Assembly: GCA_009840285.1 (NCBI GenBank)
Contig: VXOF01000107.1
Span: forward strand, 1 to 51,526
Source of the DNA: Nitrospira sp. SB0662_bin_26
GTDB taxonomy: Bacteria; Nitrospirota; Nitrospiria; Nitrospirales; UBA8639
Direction: 5' to 3'
Length of the DNA: 51,526 bases
The position numbers and the translations under genes were made by a program. The notes under the pieces were generated by a model, which had not been told where the DNA came from, made no database searches, and was given only the letters and a program-made list of their open reading frames with translations. Within the stretch, counting starts at the first letter, position 1; each line of letters starts with the position of its first letter. Shown piece by piece: positions 23,525 through 33,345 of the stretch.

Positions 23525-25159
23525 ATGCCTGACAGGATCAAGAAATTTCTCGACTCGGGGGCGTTGTTCATCTGGTTTTGCGGCACCGCGGTGGCCGCCT
23601 CGCTGCTCATGGTCGGCGGCGTCCTCCTCCTGATCATGATCAACGGCCTCGGGTTTTTCTGGCCGCATGCGTTGGTGGAAATGACGCTTTCAGACGGCAC
23701 GCGTGTGCTAGGAGAACTGAAAAGCGAAGAGGTCATCCCCTATTCGGAGACGCCGGAGTTTCCCAAAGGGAAAACCCGGGTCAGGCTGAAAGTCGGGAAT
23801 CGTGACCTCTACGGCCTGGACTTCAGGTGGGTGGATACCGACCGGATCGCGTCGGCGGACTCCCCGAAAGACGCGGTTGCGTTTGAACGGAGGGAATGGG
23901 GCAATTTTTACGGCCGGATTCGTGAGGTCTCGCGCGGCGAAGACATCGTCGCCACGGGCAATCAGGAAGGATGGCAGGCGTTACAGCCGCTGATCGGGCG
24001 GGCCAATGACCTGCATGAGGAGATCGAACACCTACAACGAGACGTCATCGGTGATATCAACTATGAAATCGAAGGAACCCGTTTGAGGATCCGGGAACTT
24101 GAATTACACGGTCGAAGTCAGACCCCGGAAGTTACCGAGCTTCAGGCCGCGACCAAGCAGTTGGAAAGCCGTTACCACAAGCACGTTGAGACCCTTCGGG
24201 CCTTGAGCCGTCAACTCGACGAGTATTCCGTGGTGCTTGTCGAGACTAACGGCAGTGAGAAACGTCTTGCGGTCGGTCAAATTGTGAAAGCGCTTCGTCC
24301 CAATGATATGAGCCTCATCGAAAAGATTCTCAGATACTTCATCAATTTCTGGTCCGTGCTGAGCGAGGAACCACGGGAAGCGAATACCGAGGGGGGCATT
24401 TTCCCGGCGATCTTCGGCACGGTCATGATGGTGTTGATCATGAGCGTGGCTGTGGTTCCGTTCGGCGTCCTGGCCGCGTTTTACCTGCGGGAGTACGCGC
24501 GGCAAGGGCTGATCGTTCGCGTGATCCGCATTGCCGTCAACAACCTGGCCGGCGTGCCGTCGATTGTGTTCGGGGTTTTCGGGTTGGGATTCTTCGTCTA
24601 CGCGGTGGGCGGGACCATTGACAACCTGTTCTATCCGGAAGCCTTGCCCACGCCGACGTTCGGCACAGGCGGCATTCTTTGGGCGTCGTTCACCTTGGCC
24701 CTGCTCACGGTGCCGGTCGTGATTGTTTCCACGGAGGAAGGGCTGTCCGCCGTGCCCCAGGAATACCGGGAAGGGTCCCTGGCGTTGGGTGCGACCAAGT
24801 TTGAAAGCATGCTGCGAGTGATTCTGCCCAGTGCCTTGCCGGGCATTTTGACGGGGTTGATCCTGGCAGTGGCCCGTGCCACGGGTGAGGTGGCTCCCTT
24901 GATGTTGACAGGGGTGGTCAAATTGGCGCCGGCCCTGCCCTTGGACCACCATTTCCCGTTTCTGCACTTTGAACGGAAATTCATGCACCTGGGCTTCCAC
25001 ATCTTCGACGTGGGCTTTCAGTCGCCCAACGTGGAAGCAGCGAAACCGATGGTCTACGTCACCACCCTGATCCTGGTGATGGTGGTCATTGGTTTGAATC
25101 TCAGCGCCGTGGCCCTCCGCAATTACATGCAGAAAAAGTTCAAGGCATCGGCGGTGTAA
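23525..25159 (+). CDS. pstA: Phosphate ABC permease PstA, long form with periplasmic coiled coil
   Basis: A 544-residue protein. TM1 is at about 15-42. A periplasmic domain of about 240 residues has a beta-rich part ([22 protein letters not shown], repeated in part as the related [15 protein letters not shown]) and a long coiled coil (about residues 160-235, [19 protein letters not shown] and following). The permease core starts near 290 ([21 protein letters not shown]), with EAA-type loop [23 protein letters not shown] and [12 protein letters not shown]. Ordinary PstA proteins are about 290 residues; long forms occur with long PstC, so the two extensions probably form one periplasmic assembly. 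The ATG at 23525 follows pstC by 9 bp. Confidence 0.92.
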   Translation: MPDRIKKFLDSGALFIWFCGTAVAASLLMVGGVLLLIMINGLGFFWPHALVEMTLSDGTRVLGELKSEEVIPYSETPEFPKGKTRVRLKVGNRDLYGLDFRWVDTDRIASADSPKDAVAFERREWGNFYGRIREVSRGEDIVATGNQEGWQALQPLIGRANDLHEEIEHLQRDVIGDINYEIEGTRLRIRELELHGRSQTPEVTELQAATKQLESRYHKHVETLRALSRQLDEYSVVLVETNGSEKRLAVGQIVKALRPNDMSLIEKILRYFINFWSVLSEEPREANTEGGIFPAIFGTVMMVLIMSVAVVPFGVLAAFYLREYARQGLIVRVIRIAVNNLAGVPSIVFGVFGLGFFVYAVGGTIDNLFYPEALPTPTFGTGGILWASFTLALLTVPVVIVSTEEGLSAVPQEYREGSLALGATKFESMLRVILPSALPGILTGLILAVARATGEVAPLMLTGVVKLAPALPLDHHFPFLHFERKFMHLGFHIFDVGFQSPNVEAAKPMVYVTTLILVMVVIGLNLSAVALRNYMQKKFKASAV

Positions 25160-25173
25160 GGTCCAACGGAAAA

Positions 25174-26025
25174 ATGAGTGCAGGTATTGACGCAGTCTTA
25201 CAACCCCATCACACTGCTGCCCAACAGACGGCGAATACGACCATGGCCTCTACCCAACGTTCTCAAGACATCAAACCCAAAATCACGGTTGAGAATACCG
25301 ACTTCTTTTACGGAGAGAAGCAGGCGCTGTTCAGAGTCGCCCTGACCGTCCCGGCTCATCAGGTCACGGCATTTATCGGTCCGTCGGGTTGCGGGAAATC
25401 CACGTTGTTACGATGTTTCAACAGGCTGAACGATTTGGTCGAGGGGGCTCGCATCACCGGCCGGATTTGTCTGGACGGCAAGGACATTTACGCCCCGTCC
25501 GTGGACGTGACCGATTTGCGGACCAGGGTCGGTATGGTCTTCCAAAAAGTGAATCCGTTTCCCAAATCGATTTACCAGAACGTGGTGTATGGGCCGCAAC
25601 TCCAGGGTGTCCGGCGTCGTTCCGTGCTCGACGGTATCGTCGAAGAAAGCCTCCAGGGCGCGGGCCTCTGGGAGGAGGTCAAGGATCGCCTGCATCAGAG
25701 CGCGCTGGGTCTTTCCGGCGGGCAACAGCAGCGCTTGTGTATCGCGCGGGCGTTGGCCGTCAATCCCGAAGTCCTCCTGATGGACGAACCCTGTTCGGCG
25801 CTTGATCCCATCTCGACCGCGAAGATCGAAGAATTGTTGCATTCCTTGAAAGCGCAGCTCACCGTGGTTATTGTCACGCATAACATGCAGCAGGCCGCGC
25901 GCATCTCCGACCTGACCGGCTTTTTTCTCATGGGGGAATTGATCGAATACGCCGAGACCAAAACCATCTTTACCAATCCGTCTGACAGCCGAACTGAAGA
26001 TTACGTCACCGGACGTTTCGGATGA
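25174..26025 (+). CDS. pstB: Phosphate ABC transporter ATP-binding protein
   Basis: A 283-residue ATPase. Walker [10 protein letters not shown] lies at about residue 68, Q-loop [11 protein letters not shown] at about 128, signature [15 protein letters not shown] at about 178 and Walker [14 protein letters not shown] at about 200, with the switch His in [10 protein letters not shown]. The C-terminus DYVTGRFG is the standard PstB ending. A poorly conserved N-terminal tail of about 35 residues precedes the ATPase fold; an internal ATG (MASTQRSQ, residue 24) could be an alternative start. It energises PstA/PstC import. It lies 14 bp after pstA and 26 bp before phoU. Confidence 0.95.
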   Translation: MSAGIDAVLQPHHTAAQQTANTTMASTQRSQDIKPKITVENTDFFYGEKQALFRVALTVPAHQVTAFIGPSGCGKSTLLRCFNRLNDLVEGARITGRICLDGKDIYAPSVDVTDLRTRVGMVFQKVNPFPKSIYQNVVYGPQLQGVRRRSVLDGIVEESLQGAGLWEEVKDRLHQSALGLSGGQQQRLCIARALAVNPEVLLMDEPCSALDPISTAKIEELLHSLKAQLTVVIVTHNMQQAARISDLTGFFLMGELIEYAETKTIFTNPSDSRTEDYVTGRFG

Positions 26026-26051
26026 TGGGGCCGGAGAGGAATTGAGCAAGC

Positions 26052-26720
26052 ATGGAACGTCACTTCGAAGAAGACTTTGACCGGATCAAAGGCAAAATTC
26101 TCATGATGGGTTCCCTGGTCGAAGACCAGATCAGGAACGCCTTGATCGCGTTGGTGGAACGCGATGAAGCCCTGGCGCGGCAGGTCATCGAGAACGATCA
26201 TAAGGTAAACACGTTTGACGTGGAAATCGACGAAATGGCGCTCGACGCGCTGGTCCGGTATCAGCCGGTCGCCAAAGATTTACGCTTCGTGACCACCGCC
26301 ATGAAGATTTCCACCGAATTGGAGCGGATGAGCGACTTGGCGGAAAATATCTGCGAGCGGGCGATCGAACTCAACGAAGAGCCCCAGTTGAAGCCCTATA
26401 TCGACATTCCTCACATGGCCGAGCGCGCCCGCATCATGGTGAAAGAATCGTTGGACGCCTTTGTCAAAATGGATTCGGCGCTGGCCCGGAAAGTCATTCA
26501 CGACGATGACTTCGTCGACAACCTGACGGAACAACTGTTCCGGGAACTCCTGTCCTTCATGATGGAAAATCCCAAGACGATCAGCCGGGCCATCCGGCTC
26601 TCATTTATTGCCAAGTACATCGAACGGCTTGGCGACCACGCGACGAACGTCGCGGAACTCGTGGTGTACATGGTCGAAGGAAAGATCATCCGCCACACAG
26701 TTCCCCCGCAAGAGAGCTGA
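26052..26720 (+). CDS. phoU: Phosphate signalling regulator PhoU
   Basis: A 222-residue all-helical protein of two three-helix repeats. Both repeats carry the metal-cluster type E/D motifs (LERMSDLAENICERA at about 92-106 and IERLGDHATNVAELVVYM at about 194-211). PhoU connects Pst transport state to PhoR, suppressing PhoB phosphorylation when phosphate is ample. It is the last gene of the pst operon. GGAGAGGAATTGAGC provides a good ribosome binding site before ATG 26052. It converges with ppk1 with only 25 bp between the two stops, and no T-tailed terminator hairpin is evident there. Confidence 0.95.
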   Translation: MERHFEEDFDRIKGKILMMGSLVEDQIRNALIALVERDEALARQVIENDHKVNTFDVEIDEMALDALVRYQPVAKDLRFVTTAMKISTELERMSDLAENICERAIELNEEPQLKPYIDIPHMAERARIMVKESLDAFVKMDSALARKVIHDDDFVDNLTEQLFRELLSFMMENPKTISRAIRLSFIAKYIERLGDHATNVAELVVYMVEGKIIRHTVPPQES

Positions 26721-26745
26721 GAAAGACCGGCAAGAGACGCGACGG

Positions 26746-28896
26746 CTACACGGTGCCCGTGCCGCGGCTTTTCCAATTTTCCAGGAACCAGTCCTGGGAG
26801 CCGAGGGGGGCATGCTCGGGCACGAGCTGGAGACGGGTGTAGTCCCCGTTCGACAGCAACTGGCGGACCTTGACGTTATCGTGAAGCGCCACTTGCAGGA
26901 GGTCTTCGACGAGGACCTTGCGAAGTTGCGGGGACTCGATCGGGAACAAGAGTTCCACGCGCCGGTCCAGGTTACGGGGCATGAGGTCGGCGCTCCCGAG
27001 AAACAGTTCTTCCTGCCCGCCATTGCGGAAATAATAAAGCCGTGCGTGTTCCAGGAATCGTCCCACCACCGAGGTCACGGCGATGGTTTCGCTGATTCCG
27101 GGAATCCCCGGACGAAGCGCGCAGACCCCTCGAACCTGAAGGTCGATCTTGACACCGGCCTGGGACGCTCGATAGAGCGCTTGAATACATTGTGTATCCA
27201 CGAGGGCGTTCATCTTGAATGCCAGATACCCGTCTCCTTTGTCCTTGTGCCGTTGAATCTCCCGCTCAATCCTCTCCAGAATTTGCTCCCGCATCAGTTG
27301 AGGCGCCACGAGCAGTGTGGCATAGGAATTTTTTCGAGAGTAGCCGGTTAACGAGTTGAAGAGGTCGGCCACGTCCGCCCCCATGGCCGGGTCGCACGTA
27401 AAGAAACTGAGATCGGTATACATCCGGCTCGTGACCGGATTATAGTTGCCCGTGCCGAGGTGGACGTATCGCCGGATGCTGTCCTCGTCGCGCCGGATGA
27501 CCAGACACATCTTGGCATGGGTTTTCAGCCCGAAGACCCCATAGACCACGTGAATGCCCTCATCTTCCAGTTTGCGTGCCCATTCGATGTTGTTCTCTTC
27601 ATCGAATCGCGCCTTGAGTTCAAGCAGGACTGCGACCTGTTTCCCGTTCACTCGCGCGTCCATTAACGCCTCGACGATAGGGGAATTGGCTCCCACGCGA
27701 TAGAGGGTCTGTTTGATGGCCAGCACGTTGGGATCGCTTGCCGCCTCGCGCACGAAATCGACAACCGGTGTGAAACTGTCGTAGGGATGGTACAACACGA
27801 CGTCACCACGCCGGATGATTGCGAACAGGTTTTCCTTCTTGTTAAAGACCTCCGGGATCTCCGGAACGAACGGCGGATATTTCAAATCCGGACGCTCGAT
27901 CCGGGTGAGCTCCATGAGGCTGGACAGACCCAGCGGCAGATCCTGCGTGTAAACCTGGTACGGAGCCAGAGAGAGATTCCTGATCAGGATGTCCCGGATG
28001 TGATCAGGCGTCGCCTGATCGATTTCCAGCCGGATCACCGAGCCGAAGTGACGGTTGTCCACTTGTTCTTCTATCGACGCCAACAAATCGTCGGCCTCGT
28101 CTTCTTCGATTTCGAAATCCGCGTCGCGCGTCACCCGAAAGAGGTAGGCGGCAAGAATGGTGATCCCCGGAAACAGAAGGTCGAGATTGGCGGCGACGAC
28201 GTCTTCGATCCAGACAAAGTTGTCGGCGGCCGAGTCGGACAAGCCTAATTGATCAGACTCGTCGACCATGTCTTCGTTGGGGATGCGGACGAGACGAGGA
28301 AAAATGTCGGGGATTTTCACACGGGCGAAACAGTCTCCTCGCTCGGGATCCTTTCCCACCACAGCCAGATTCAAACTCAAGTTGGAAATATGGGGGAACG
28401 GATGGGAAGGGTCGAAGGCCAGTGGAGTGAGAGCCGGAAAAATTTCTTTGGAAAAGTACCCGCGGAGCAAGTGTTGTTGCTTCGGTTTCAGTTGATGGTA
28501 GCGCAGGATCGCAATGTCCCGGCCATTGAGCTTCGGCAGAATATCGTTTTGCCAGCAGTCGGAAAACCGGGCCAGTTGACTAAGGACCTCCTGCCGAACG
28601 GCCGCTAATTGTTCCGAGGTGGTCATGCCGTCCGGGGGACCCTCAAGCACTCCACCGGATAATTGTTCTCGCAACCCCGAGATACGGATCATGAAAAACT
28701 CATCAAGGTTGCTCGAAAAAATCGACAGAAACTTGACTCGCTCCAACAGCGGGTTCTGCTGATCTTCCGCTTCCTCGAGCACGCGAGCGTTGAATTGGAG
28801 CCAACTGAGTTCACGATTCAAATACAGCTTGGGATCATTGAGGTCCGGCGGAGAAGAAGCGGCCGGGTATTGGGTTTCAGTAGAACCGAGTGCCAT
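26746..28896 (-). CDS. ppk1: Polyphosphate kinase 1
   Basis: A 716-residue enzyme, normal length for PPK1. N-terminal domain: YLNRELSWLQFNARVLEEA and FLSIFSSNLDEFFMIR. The catalytic C-domains contain the phospho-His site in FGLKTHAKM (about residue 458) and GTGNYNPVTSRMYTDLS, as well as the second conserved His region near the C-terminus. It polymerises the gamma-phosphate of ATP into polyphosphate, reversibly. It lies 54 bp downstream of the CYTH-CHAD gene, so both probably share the Pho-box promoter at 30.5 kb. It is convergent with phoU, which places phosphate uptake and storage back to back. Confidence 0.95.
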   Translation of the reverse strand: MALGSTETQYPAASSPPDLNDPKLYLNRELSWLQFNARVLEEAEDQQNPLLERVKFLSIFSSNLDEFFMIRISGLREQLSGGVLEGPPDGMTTSEQLAAVRQEVLSQLARFSDCWQNDILPKLNGRDIAILRYHQLKPKQQHLLRGYFSKEIFPALTPLAFDPSHPFPHISNLSLNLAVVGKDPERGDCFARVKIPDIFPRLVRIPNEDMVDESDQLGLSDSAADNFVWIEDVVAANLDLLFPGITILAAYLFRVTRDADFEIEEDEADDLLASIEEQVDNRHFGSVIRLEIDQATPDHIRDILIRNLSLAPYQVYTQDLPLGLSSLMELTRIERPDLKYPPFVPEIPEVFNKKENLFAIIRRGDVVLYHPYDSFTPVVDFVREAASDPNVLAIKQTLYRVGANSPIVEALMDARVNGKQVAVLLELKARFDEENNIEWARKLEDEGIHVVYGVFGLKTHAKMCLVIRRDEDSIRRYVHLGTGNYNPVTSRMYTDLSFFTCDPAMGADVADLFNSLTGYSRKNSYATLLVAPQLMREQILERIEREIQRHKDKGDGYLAFKMNALVDTQCIQALYRASQAGVKIDLQVRGVCALRPGIPGISETIAVTSVVGRFLEHARLYYFRNGGQEELFLGSADLMPRNLDRRVELLFPIESPQLRKVLVEDLLQVALHDNVKVRQLLSNGDYTRLQLVPEHAPLGSQDWFLENWKSRGTGTV

Positions 28897-28950
28897 GGTT
28901 GTTACCTCGGGTGCATTGCGTCATACATGGTTGAACGTCCGTGAGAAACG

Positions 28951-30411
28951 TCAGAGGGCAAAGACCTCACGGCCGCGCTTTTTGAGTTTGGCCCATTCTC
29001 GTGGAAGCATCGCTCTTGTCCGGCGCCGGCGAGCCCGGAGGCGCTCGATGATCTGACCGATGGCAAATGCGGTTTTCACACCACGGGTCGTTTGGAGTAA
29101 TTGCCGGAGTCTCTCCTCCGTAAAGACGGCGTCCTGGTGATCACCCAGAAGATCCTGGTTGCGCTTGGTTTGGCGGACGAACCGTATTGCGGGTTTCCCC
29201 ATGGTTTCAAGAGCGAGTTCGGCAACGTACCGGGTCCGTTTGGTGTGGATTCTCAATTGATGAAGTTCTTGGTCTGAGGGTTCGTCATTCCCACGCTTGC
29301 CGGCTTTGATCAATTGTTTGAACTCTTGGGCAGCCAAGTGTATCAGGGAACTCTCGGGCGCCTCACGCAAGGCCGGAGCTTGGGTGGCCTGTTCCAGGCG
29401 TCTCAAGAGATTCAGATAGCGATCGCTGCGAAGGGTGTCGAGTAATTGCATGCGGGCTTGGGAACGATGAGTTTCGAACGTGGTCAATAGTCGTTCGAAA
29501 ATTTTTCTTTCGGCCGGAGGAAGGACGTCGGCTTCCGTATACAGCCGGTCGAGCAGGACATCCTGGTCCCGAACGGTTCCCAGCATCGTACCCAGCCATC
29601 GGAGTTCCTCTTGCAGGGACGCGTACCATTCCGGTTCCAGTAAGGCCCTCGCCGTGCGGAGTATTGCGCGAAACCTTCTGATCCCGACACGCATCTGGTG
29701 AAGTTCTTCCGAGTCTTTACCGAGTCGCGTTCCGGGATCGTGGAGCAGGATATGTCGAAGCTGTGTTTGCAGAATGGTTTTGAATCGTTCCGACAAGGGC
29801 GCTGATTTGGAAGGGGAGGGACTCGAAACAATCAGATTCAAGGCCTGAACGACTTGAGGATGGCCATCTCCCTCGTACGCTCCTGCTTCGCGAAGGGCCG
29901 TCACGATCGCGGTCAGTTCCTTGTCCTTGCCCAAGCGGCGTTCGACTTTGATCTCGTTCAGATGTCCGACGACTCGCCGGCCGTTGAGAATCCTGACGCG
30001 ATCGATGACCACGTCGGCGATGGGCCTATCAAGAGATTGAATCCTGATGCCGGAGCGGCGTGTCCGGAGTTTGGCAATGGCCGTCAATGGTTCACGTCGT
30101 AACAAGGCAAACAGCAGATCTTCCAGCGGTGCCGGCGGAGTCGAGCGGCCGGATGCCATCTTCACTTCCAACCTAGCGGCGGGTCTCGGGATGTTCAGTT
30201 GCCACAAGACCTGGTGGTTTTCGGTTCTGCGACAGAGCGTCACCCCAAGTTGAGCCAGTCTGTGATCAGCGGTATCGAAATAGGTGGAGGTAAACAGTCG
30301 AGGCGGAAGCGGCTCACCCGGAAAATGGGGCAAGCGAAACGGGTGGCCTGTCTTGAGCTTGACTTTCCGCTCAGGAGTTTGCCGTAGAGCGCTTTCCATG
30401 GCATGCAACAT
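28951..30411 (-). CDS. CYTH-CHAD domain protein
   Basis: A 486-residue protein. The N-terminal part (about 10-190) is a CYTH triphosphate-tunnel-like domain (TSTYFDTADHRLAQLGVTLCRRTENH, WQLNIPRPAARLEVK, IADVVIDRVRILNGRRVVGHLNEIKVERRLG). The C-terminal part (about 205-480) is a CHAD helical domain with conserved His and basic residues (ELHQMRVGIRRFRAILRTARALL, ELHQLRIHTKRTRYVAELAL), known to bind polyphosphate. The CYTH signature ExExK reads ERKVK here, with the second Glu replaced by Lys, so triphosphatase activity is doubtful. It is cotranscribed with ppk1, consistent with targeting to polyphosphate granules. ATG 30411 is used; a second ATG 12 nt on is equally possible. Confidence 0.88.
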   Translation of the reverse strand: MLHAMESALRQTPERKVKLKTGHPFRLPHFPGEPLPPRLFTSTYFDTADHRLAQLGVTLCRRTENHQVLWQLNIPRPAARLEVKMASGRSTPPAPLEDLLFALLRREPLTAIAKLRTRRSGIRIQSLDRPIADVVIDRVRILNGRRVVGHLNEIKVERRLGKDKELTAIVTALREAGAYEGDGHPQVVQALNLIVSSPSPSKSAPLSERFKTILQTQLRHILLHDPGTRLGKDSEELHQMRVGIRRFRAILRTARALLEPEWYASLQEELRWLGTMLGTVRDQDVLLDRLYTEADVLPPAERKIFERLLTTFETHRSQARMQLLDTLRSDRYLNLLRRLEQATQAPALREAPESSLIHLAAQEFKQLIKAGKRGNDEPSDQELHQLRIHTKRTRYVAELALETMGKPAIRFVRQTKRNQDLLGDHQDAVFTEERLRQLLQTTRGVKTAFAIGQIIERLRARRRRTRAMLPREWAKLKKRGREVFAL

Positions 30412-30519
30412 TTAACGATACGGGGAATCTACTAAGATAGCACGACGGTTGATAGAAAAACAAAGGGAGATTGAGCGCGGGTACTTACTTGAAAACACTT
30501 GGACCGGGTTGTTCGGGAC

Positions 30520-30564
30520 AATTTATAATCTGAGGGTTACATTGCCGTGGCACCGGTGTTACAT
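30520..30564 (-). promoter_or_regulatory. Pho-box promoter of the CYTH-CHAD/ppk1 pair
   Basis: On the minus strand: ATGTAAC (30564-30558), 4 nt, GTGCCAC (30553-30547), 4 nt, ATGTAAC (30542-30536), an 11-bp heptamer spacing as in front of pstS. A -10-like TATAAA (30527-30522) lies 8 nt on, or TAAATT at 10 nt. The same AT-rich core gives a perfect TATAAT on the plus strand (30524-30529, with TTGGAC 19 nt upstream), which may serve the divergent phosphatase gene. Confidence 0.65.
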
Positions 30565-30613
30565 TGTCACGAGTTCATGAAAACCGACGCTGCGACCCGA
30601 ACGTGAGACTCTT

Positions 30614-31399
30614 ATGGATGCTGCCGAATTAAAACGCCTGCTGGATCTGTCAGTCCGTGCTGCGCAAACGCCGGCCGGGATGCTGCTCGACTATTTTATG
30701 GATCGTGCGCTACGCGTCGAACGGAAAGGCGACGGCTCTCCGGTGAGCATTGCCGACCGAGAGGCGGAAACCGCGATTCGGGACGTGTTGCAGGGTGATT
30801 CGGTCGCCTCGGGCTTTGATGTCTTGGGAGAAGAGTTTGGAGAGAAAGGAAGCAAGTCGCCTTATCGCTGGTTGATCGATCCCATCGACGGCACTCGCTC
30901 GTTCGTGAACCGGATCCCCTTATTCGGCACGATCGTGGCGTTGGAGGACCGGGAAACCGGGAAGGCGCTTATCGGCGTGATCCATTTGCCTACGCTGAAC
31001 AGGACGTATAGTGCGGCTCAAGGGCTGGGAAGTTTCTGTAACGGGAGGGCCGTTTCGGTTTCCCGGGAATCGGATCTTGAGACCAGCATTGTTGCAACGG
31101 GAGATATCGCCCAATTTGTCAGTGCGGGTTGCGAAGGGATGTTCCGGGCACTGGCCGGTGTGTGCCCGTACCTTCGGGGCTATACGGATTGTTTCGGCCA
31201 TACGTTGGTGATTGACGGCTCAGTCGGCGCCATGATTGATCCGGCCCTCAATCCCTGGGACGCCGCGGCTACCCAAGTTCTGGTTGAAGAGGCCGGCGGG
31301 ACGGTCATCACTCGTCCCTCTCGCGTGGAGCACAAGATCGATGCCCTGTTCGGAGCGCCGAAATTGGTCGAACGTTTGGTTGACTTGCTGCATTTCTAG
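30614..31399 (+). CDS. Inositol-monophosphatase family phosphatase (HisN-like)
   Basis: A 261-residue Mg2+-dependent phosphatase. The metal-binding motifs are SPVSIADREAE, the core LIDPIDGTRSFVNRIPLFGTIVAL (DPxDGT) and the distal LNPWDAAATQVLVEEAGG. The group includes inositol-1-phosphatase, fructose-1,6-bisphosphatase-like enzymes and HisN-type histidinol-phosphate phosphatases; the RSFVNRIPLFG wording is closest to HisN-like members, but no his genes are nearby. The ATG at 30614 lies 8 nt after CGTGAGAC, a weak ribosome binding site. It is divergent from the Pho-regulated CYTH-CHAD gene and may share its control region. Confidence 0.85.
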   Translation: MDAAELKRLLDLSVRAAQTPAGMLLDYFMDRALRVERKGDGSPVSIADREAETAIRDVLQGDSVASGFDVLGEEFGEKGSKSPYRWLIDPIDGTRSFVNRIPLFGTIVALEDRETGKALIGVIHLPTLNRTYSAAQGLGSFCNGRAVSVSRESDLETSIVATGDIAQFVSAGCEGMFRALAGVCPYLRGYTDCFGHTLVIDGSVGAMIDPALNPWDAAATQVLVEEAGGTVITRPSRVEHKIDALFGAPKLVERLVDLLHF

Positions 31400-31727
31400 C
31401 TTTTTCAGATCTGGTTCGGGTAGCGCAACCCAATCTGCTCCTTCCTCTACCTCCCGACTTTTCCCTCTTCGGGAAAAGTCCCCGTCCTTACAAAGGAGGG
31501 GAAACTGGGAAGAATGGCTGTCTTTTTCCTCCCCTTCGCCTGCCCTGAGCCTGTCGAAGGGTAAGGGGAGGGAAGGGTGAGGTAGAGCCACGAATGCAAA
31601 AAGAGAGAACAGAGGCGCCGTGAGTACCCGCACAATCGCAATATGCTCATAACAGTCCTGTTGGAGTACCTGCCTATCCTGTTAAAATGAAGCGGAATGG
31701 AGTGCAACCGCAGGTATAGGTGACACG
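31400..31727. repeat. Intergenic repeat cluster before ppx
   Basis: 328 bp without a gene. A perfect 10-bp hairpin GACTTTTCCC/GGGAAAAGTC (31456-31465 with 31471-31480) and a CCTTACAAAGGAGGGG segment are shared with the cluster at 38330-38445 (in the other orientation). A CCTGCCCTGAGCCTGTCGAAGGG element is at 31540-31562. Such composites are typical mobile palindromic debris; no open frame with coding character was found. Confidence 0.6.
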
Positions 31728-33293
31728 ATGTCGAAGATCGCTGTGATAGACATTGGGACCAATTCCATCCACATGGTGTTGGCGGAAGCCGAACCGGATG
31801 GCTCCTATAAGATTCTTGACCGGTTCAAGGATATGACCCGTCTGGGTGACGGGACCTTTCGCCAGCGACGGTTGTCCGCGGAATCGCGGACGCGGGGCGT
31901 TGAAGTCCTGAAAAACCTGACGACGCTGGCACGTAACAAAGGGTTTGATCGCATCCTGATGGCGGCGACCAGCGCCGTTCGTGAAGCGCGAAACAGTGGC
32001 CAATTCGTCGAGGAAGTGTCCGAGAGTACGGGTGTTCGCGTCAAAGTTATTACGGGTCAAGAAGAAGCCCGCCTCATTTATTTGGGTGTTCGCCAGAGTA
32101 TGGATTTGACGGACCAGCCGACGCTCCTGGTGGACGTGGGCGGCGGTTCGGTCGAAATCATCGCGGGGAATCGGAAGCGTCTACTGCACGCCGAGAGTCT
32201 CAAACTCGGGGCCATTCGCCTGAAAGATCTGTTTTTGACCAAGGCGCCGCCTTCGAAAGCCAAACTGCGGGCCATGTACGACATGATCGGAAAGGAACTG
32301 CACGCGGCTTTGGAGCGTTTTCGCCAGCCGGAGTTTGATCGAATCGTGATTTCATCCGGCATGGCGTCGAACCTGGCAGAAATCATTTATCTGGAACGGA
32401 CCGGTCATCCCATTCCACGGATCAATCTCTCGACCATTACCCTGAAAGAGATTCGTGGCGTGGAGCAACGGCTCGCAACGAGCGACGTGGACACACGGCT
32501 CGGCATTCCGGGCCTGGACCCGCGGCGGGTGGATACGCTGCTGGCGGCAACGTCGGTGGTTCGCCACTGTCTCGAAGCCATTGGGCATAAGGAGGCGACA
32601 ATCAGCGACAAAGCGATGCGTGAAGGCTTAGTGTACGATTTTATCCAGAAAAACCAGGAAGGCCTGCTGATTGAGCAGGAAATTCCGAATTTTCGATTGC
32701 GCAACGTCGTGGCCTTGGCCAGACGCTGTCATTATCCCCGGACGCATTCCCATCACGTGGCGAAATTGGCTCTGTCGCTGTTTGATCAAACCCAATCCCT
32801 GCATGGCATGGCCGACCAGGAACGCGAGTGTCTGGAATATGCCGCGTTGCTTCACGACGTGGGGTACGCCATCAATCCGCGCCAACACCATAAGCACAGC
32901 TATTATCTGATTACGAACAGCGATTTGGCCGGATTTACGGTCGAAGAAATCGAGATGATCGCCAACGTCGCCCGCTACCATCGTCGGGCGTTACCCGGCC
33001 CCCAGCACCTGCCGTATAAAGTCCTTTCACCTGCCAGCCAAAGGGTGCTGGAGACGCTCAGTGCAATATTACGTATAGCGGATGGATTGGATCGAAGTCA
33101 TTTTTCCATTATCCAAGGCGTCCACGTCACGCTCGGCAAGAAAGTCAATATCGAGTTGAAGGCGCTTGCCGACTCGGAGTTGGAAATCTGGACGGCACAA
33201 TCACGAGCGGACTTGTTTCAAAAAGTCTTCGGACGAGAGGTCACGTTCACCGTTGAGGTGGAACCCGGGCTTCCTGCAAACGCGACGGAATGA
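31728..33293 (+). CDS. ppx: Exopolyphosphatase / pppGpp phosphohydrolase (Ppx/GppA) with HD-like domain
   Basis: A 521-residue enzyme. The actin-like ASKHA core has phosphate-1 loop VIDIGTNSIHMVLAE, ATSAVREARN, phosphate-2 loop LVDVGGGSVEII and SLKLGAIRLKD. A C-terminal HD-type domain from about residue 325 contains HHVAKLALSLF (about 342), LLHDVGYAINPRQHHKHSYYLI (about 374) and a hydrolase-like cap. It degrades long polyphosphate from the end or hydrolyses pppGpp; the short/long separation cannot be made from motifs. It is found two genes from ppk1, its biochemical counterpart. The start at 31728 has AGGTGAC in front. Confidence 0.92.
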   Translation: MSKIAVIDIGTNSIHMVLAEAEPDGSYKILDRFKDMTRLGDGTFRQRRLSAESRTRGVEVLKNLTTLARNKGFDRILMAATSAVREARNSGQFVEEVSESTGVRVKVITGQEEARLIYLGVRQSMDLTDQPTLLVDVGGGSVEIIAGNRKRLLHAESLKLGAIRLKDLFLTKAPPSKAKLRAMYDMIGKELHAALERFRQPEFDRIVISSGMASNLAEIIYLERTGHPIPRINLSTITLKEIRGVEQRLATSDVDTRLGIPGLDPRRVDTLLAATSVVRHCLEAIGHKEATISDKAMREGLVYDFIQKNQEGLLIEQEIPNFRLRNVVALARRCHYPRTHSHHVAKLALSLFDQTQSLHGMADQERECLEYAALLHDVGYAINPRQHHKHSYYLITNSDLAGFTVEEIEMIANVARYHRRALPGPQHLPYKVLSPASQRVLETLSAILRIADGLDRSHFSIIQGVHVTLGKKVNIELKALADSELEIWTAQSRADLFQKVFGREVTFTVEVEPGLPANATE

Positions 33294-33345
33294 TTGATGC
33301 CCCGCGGATCCAGGCAGTCGTTGGGTTCGGCTTCACCAATCCGGC

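Noticed and set aside
30545-30565. TGGCAC-N5-TTACA resembling a sigma-54 promoter upstream of the phosphatase gene
   Set aside because: It lacks the TTGC/TTGA element and the bases are better explained as Pho-box heptamers at 11-bp spacing on the opposite strand.
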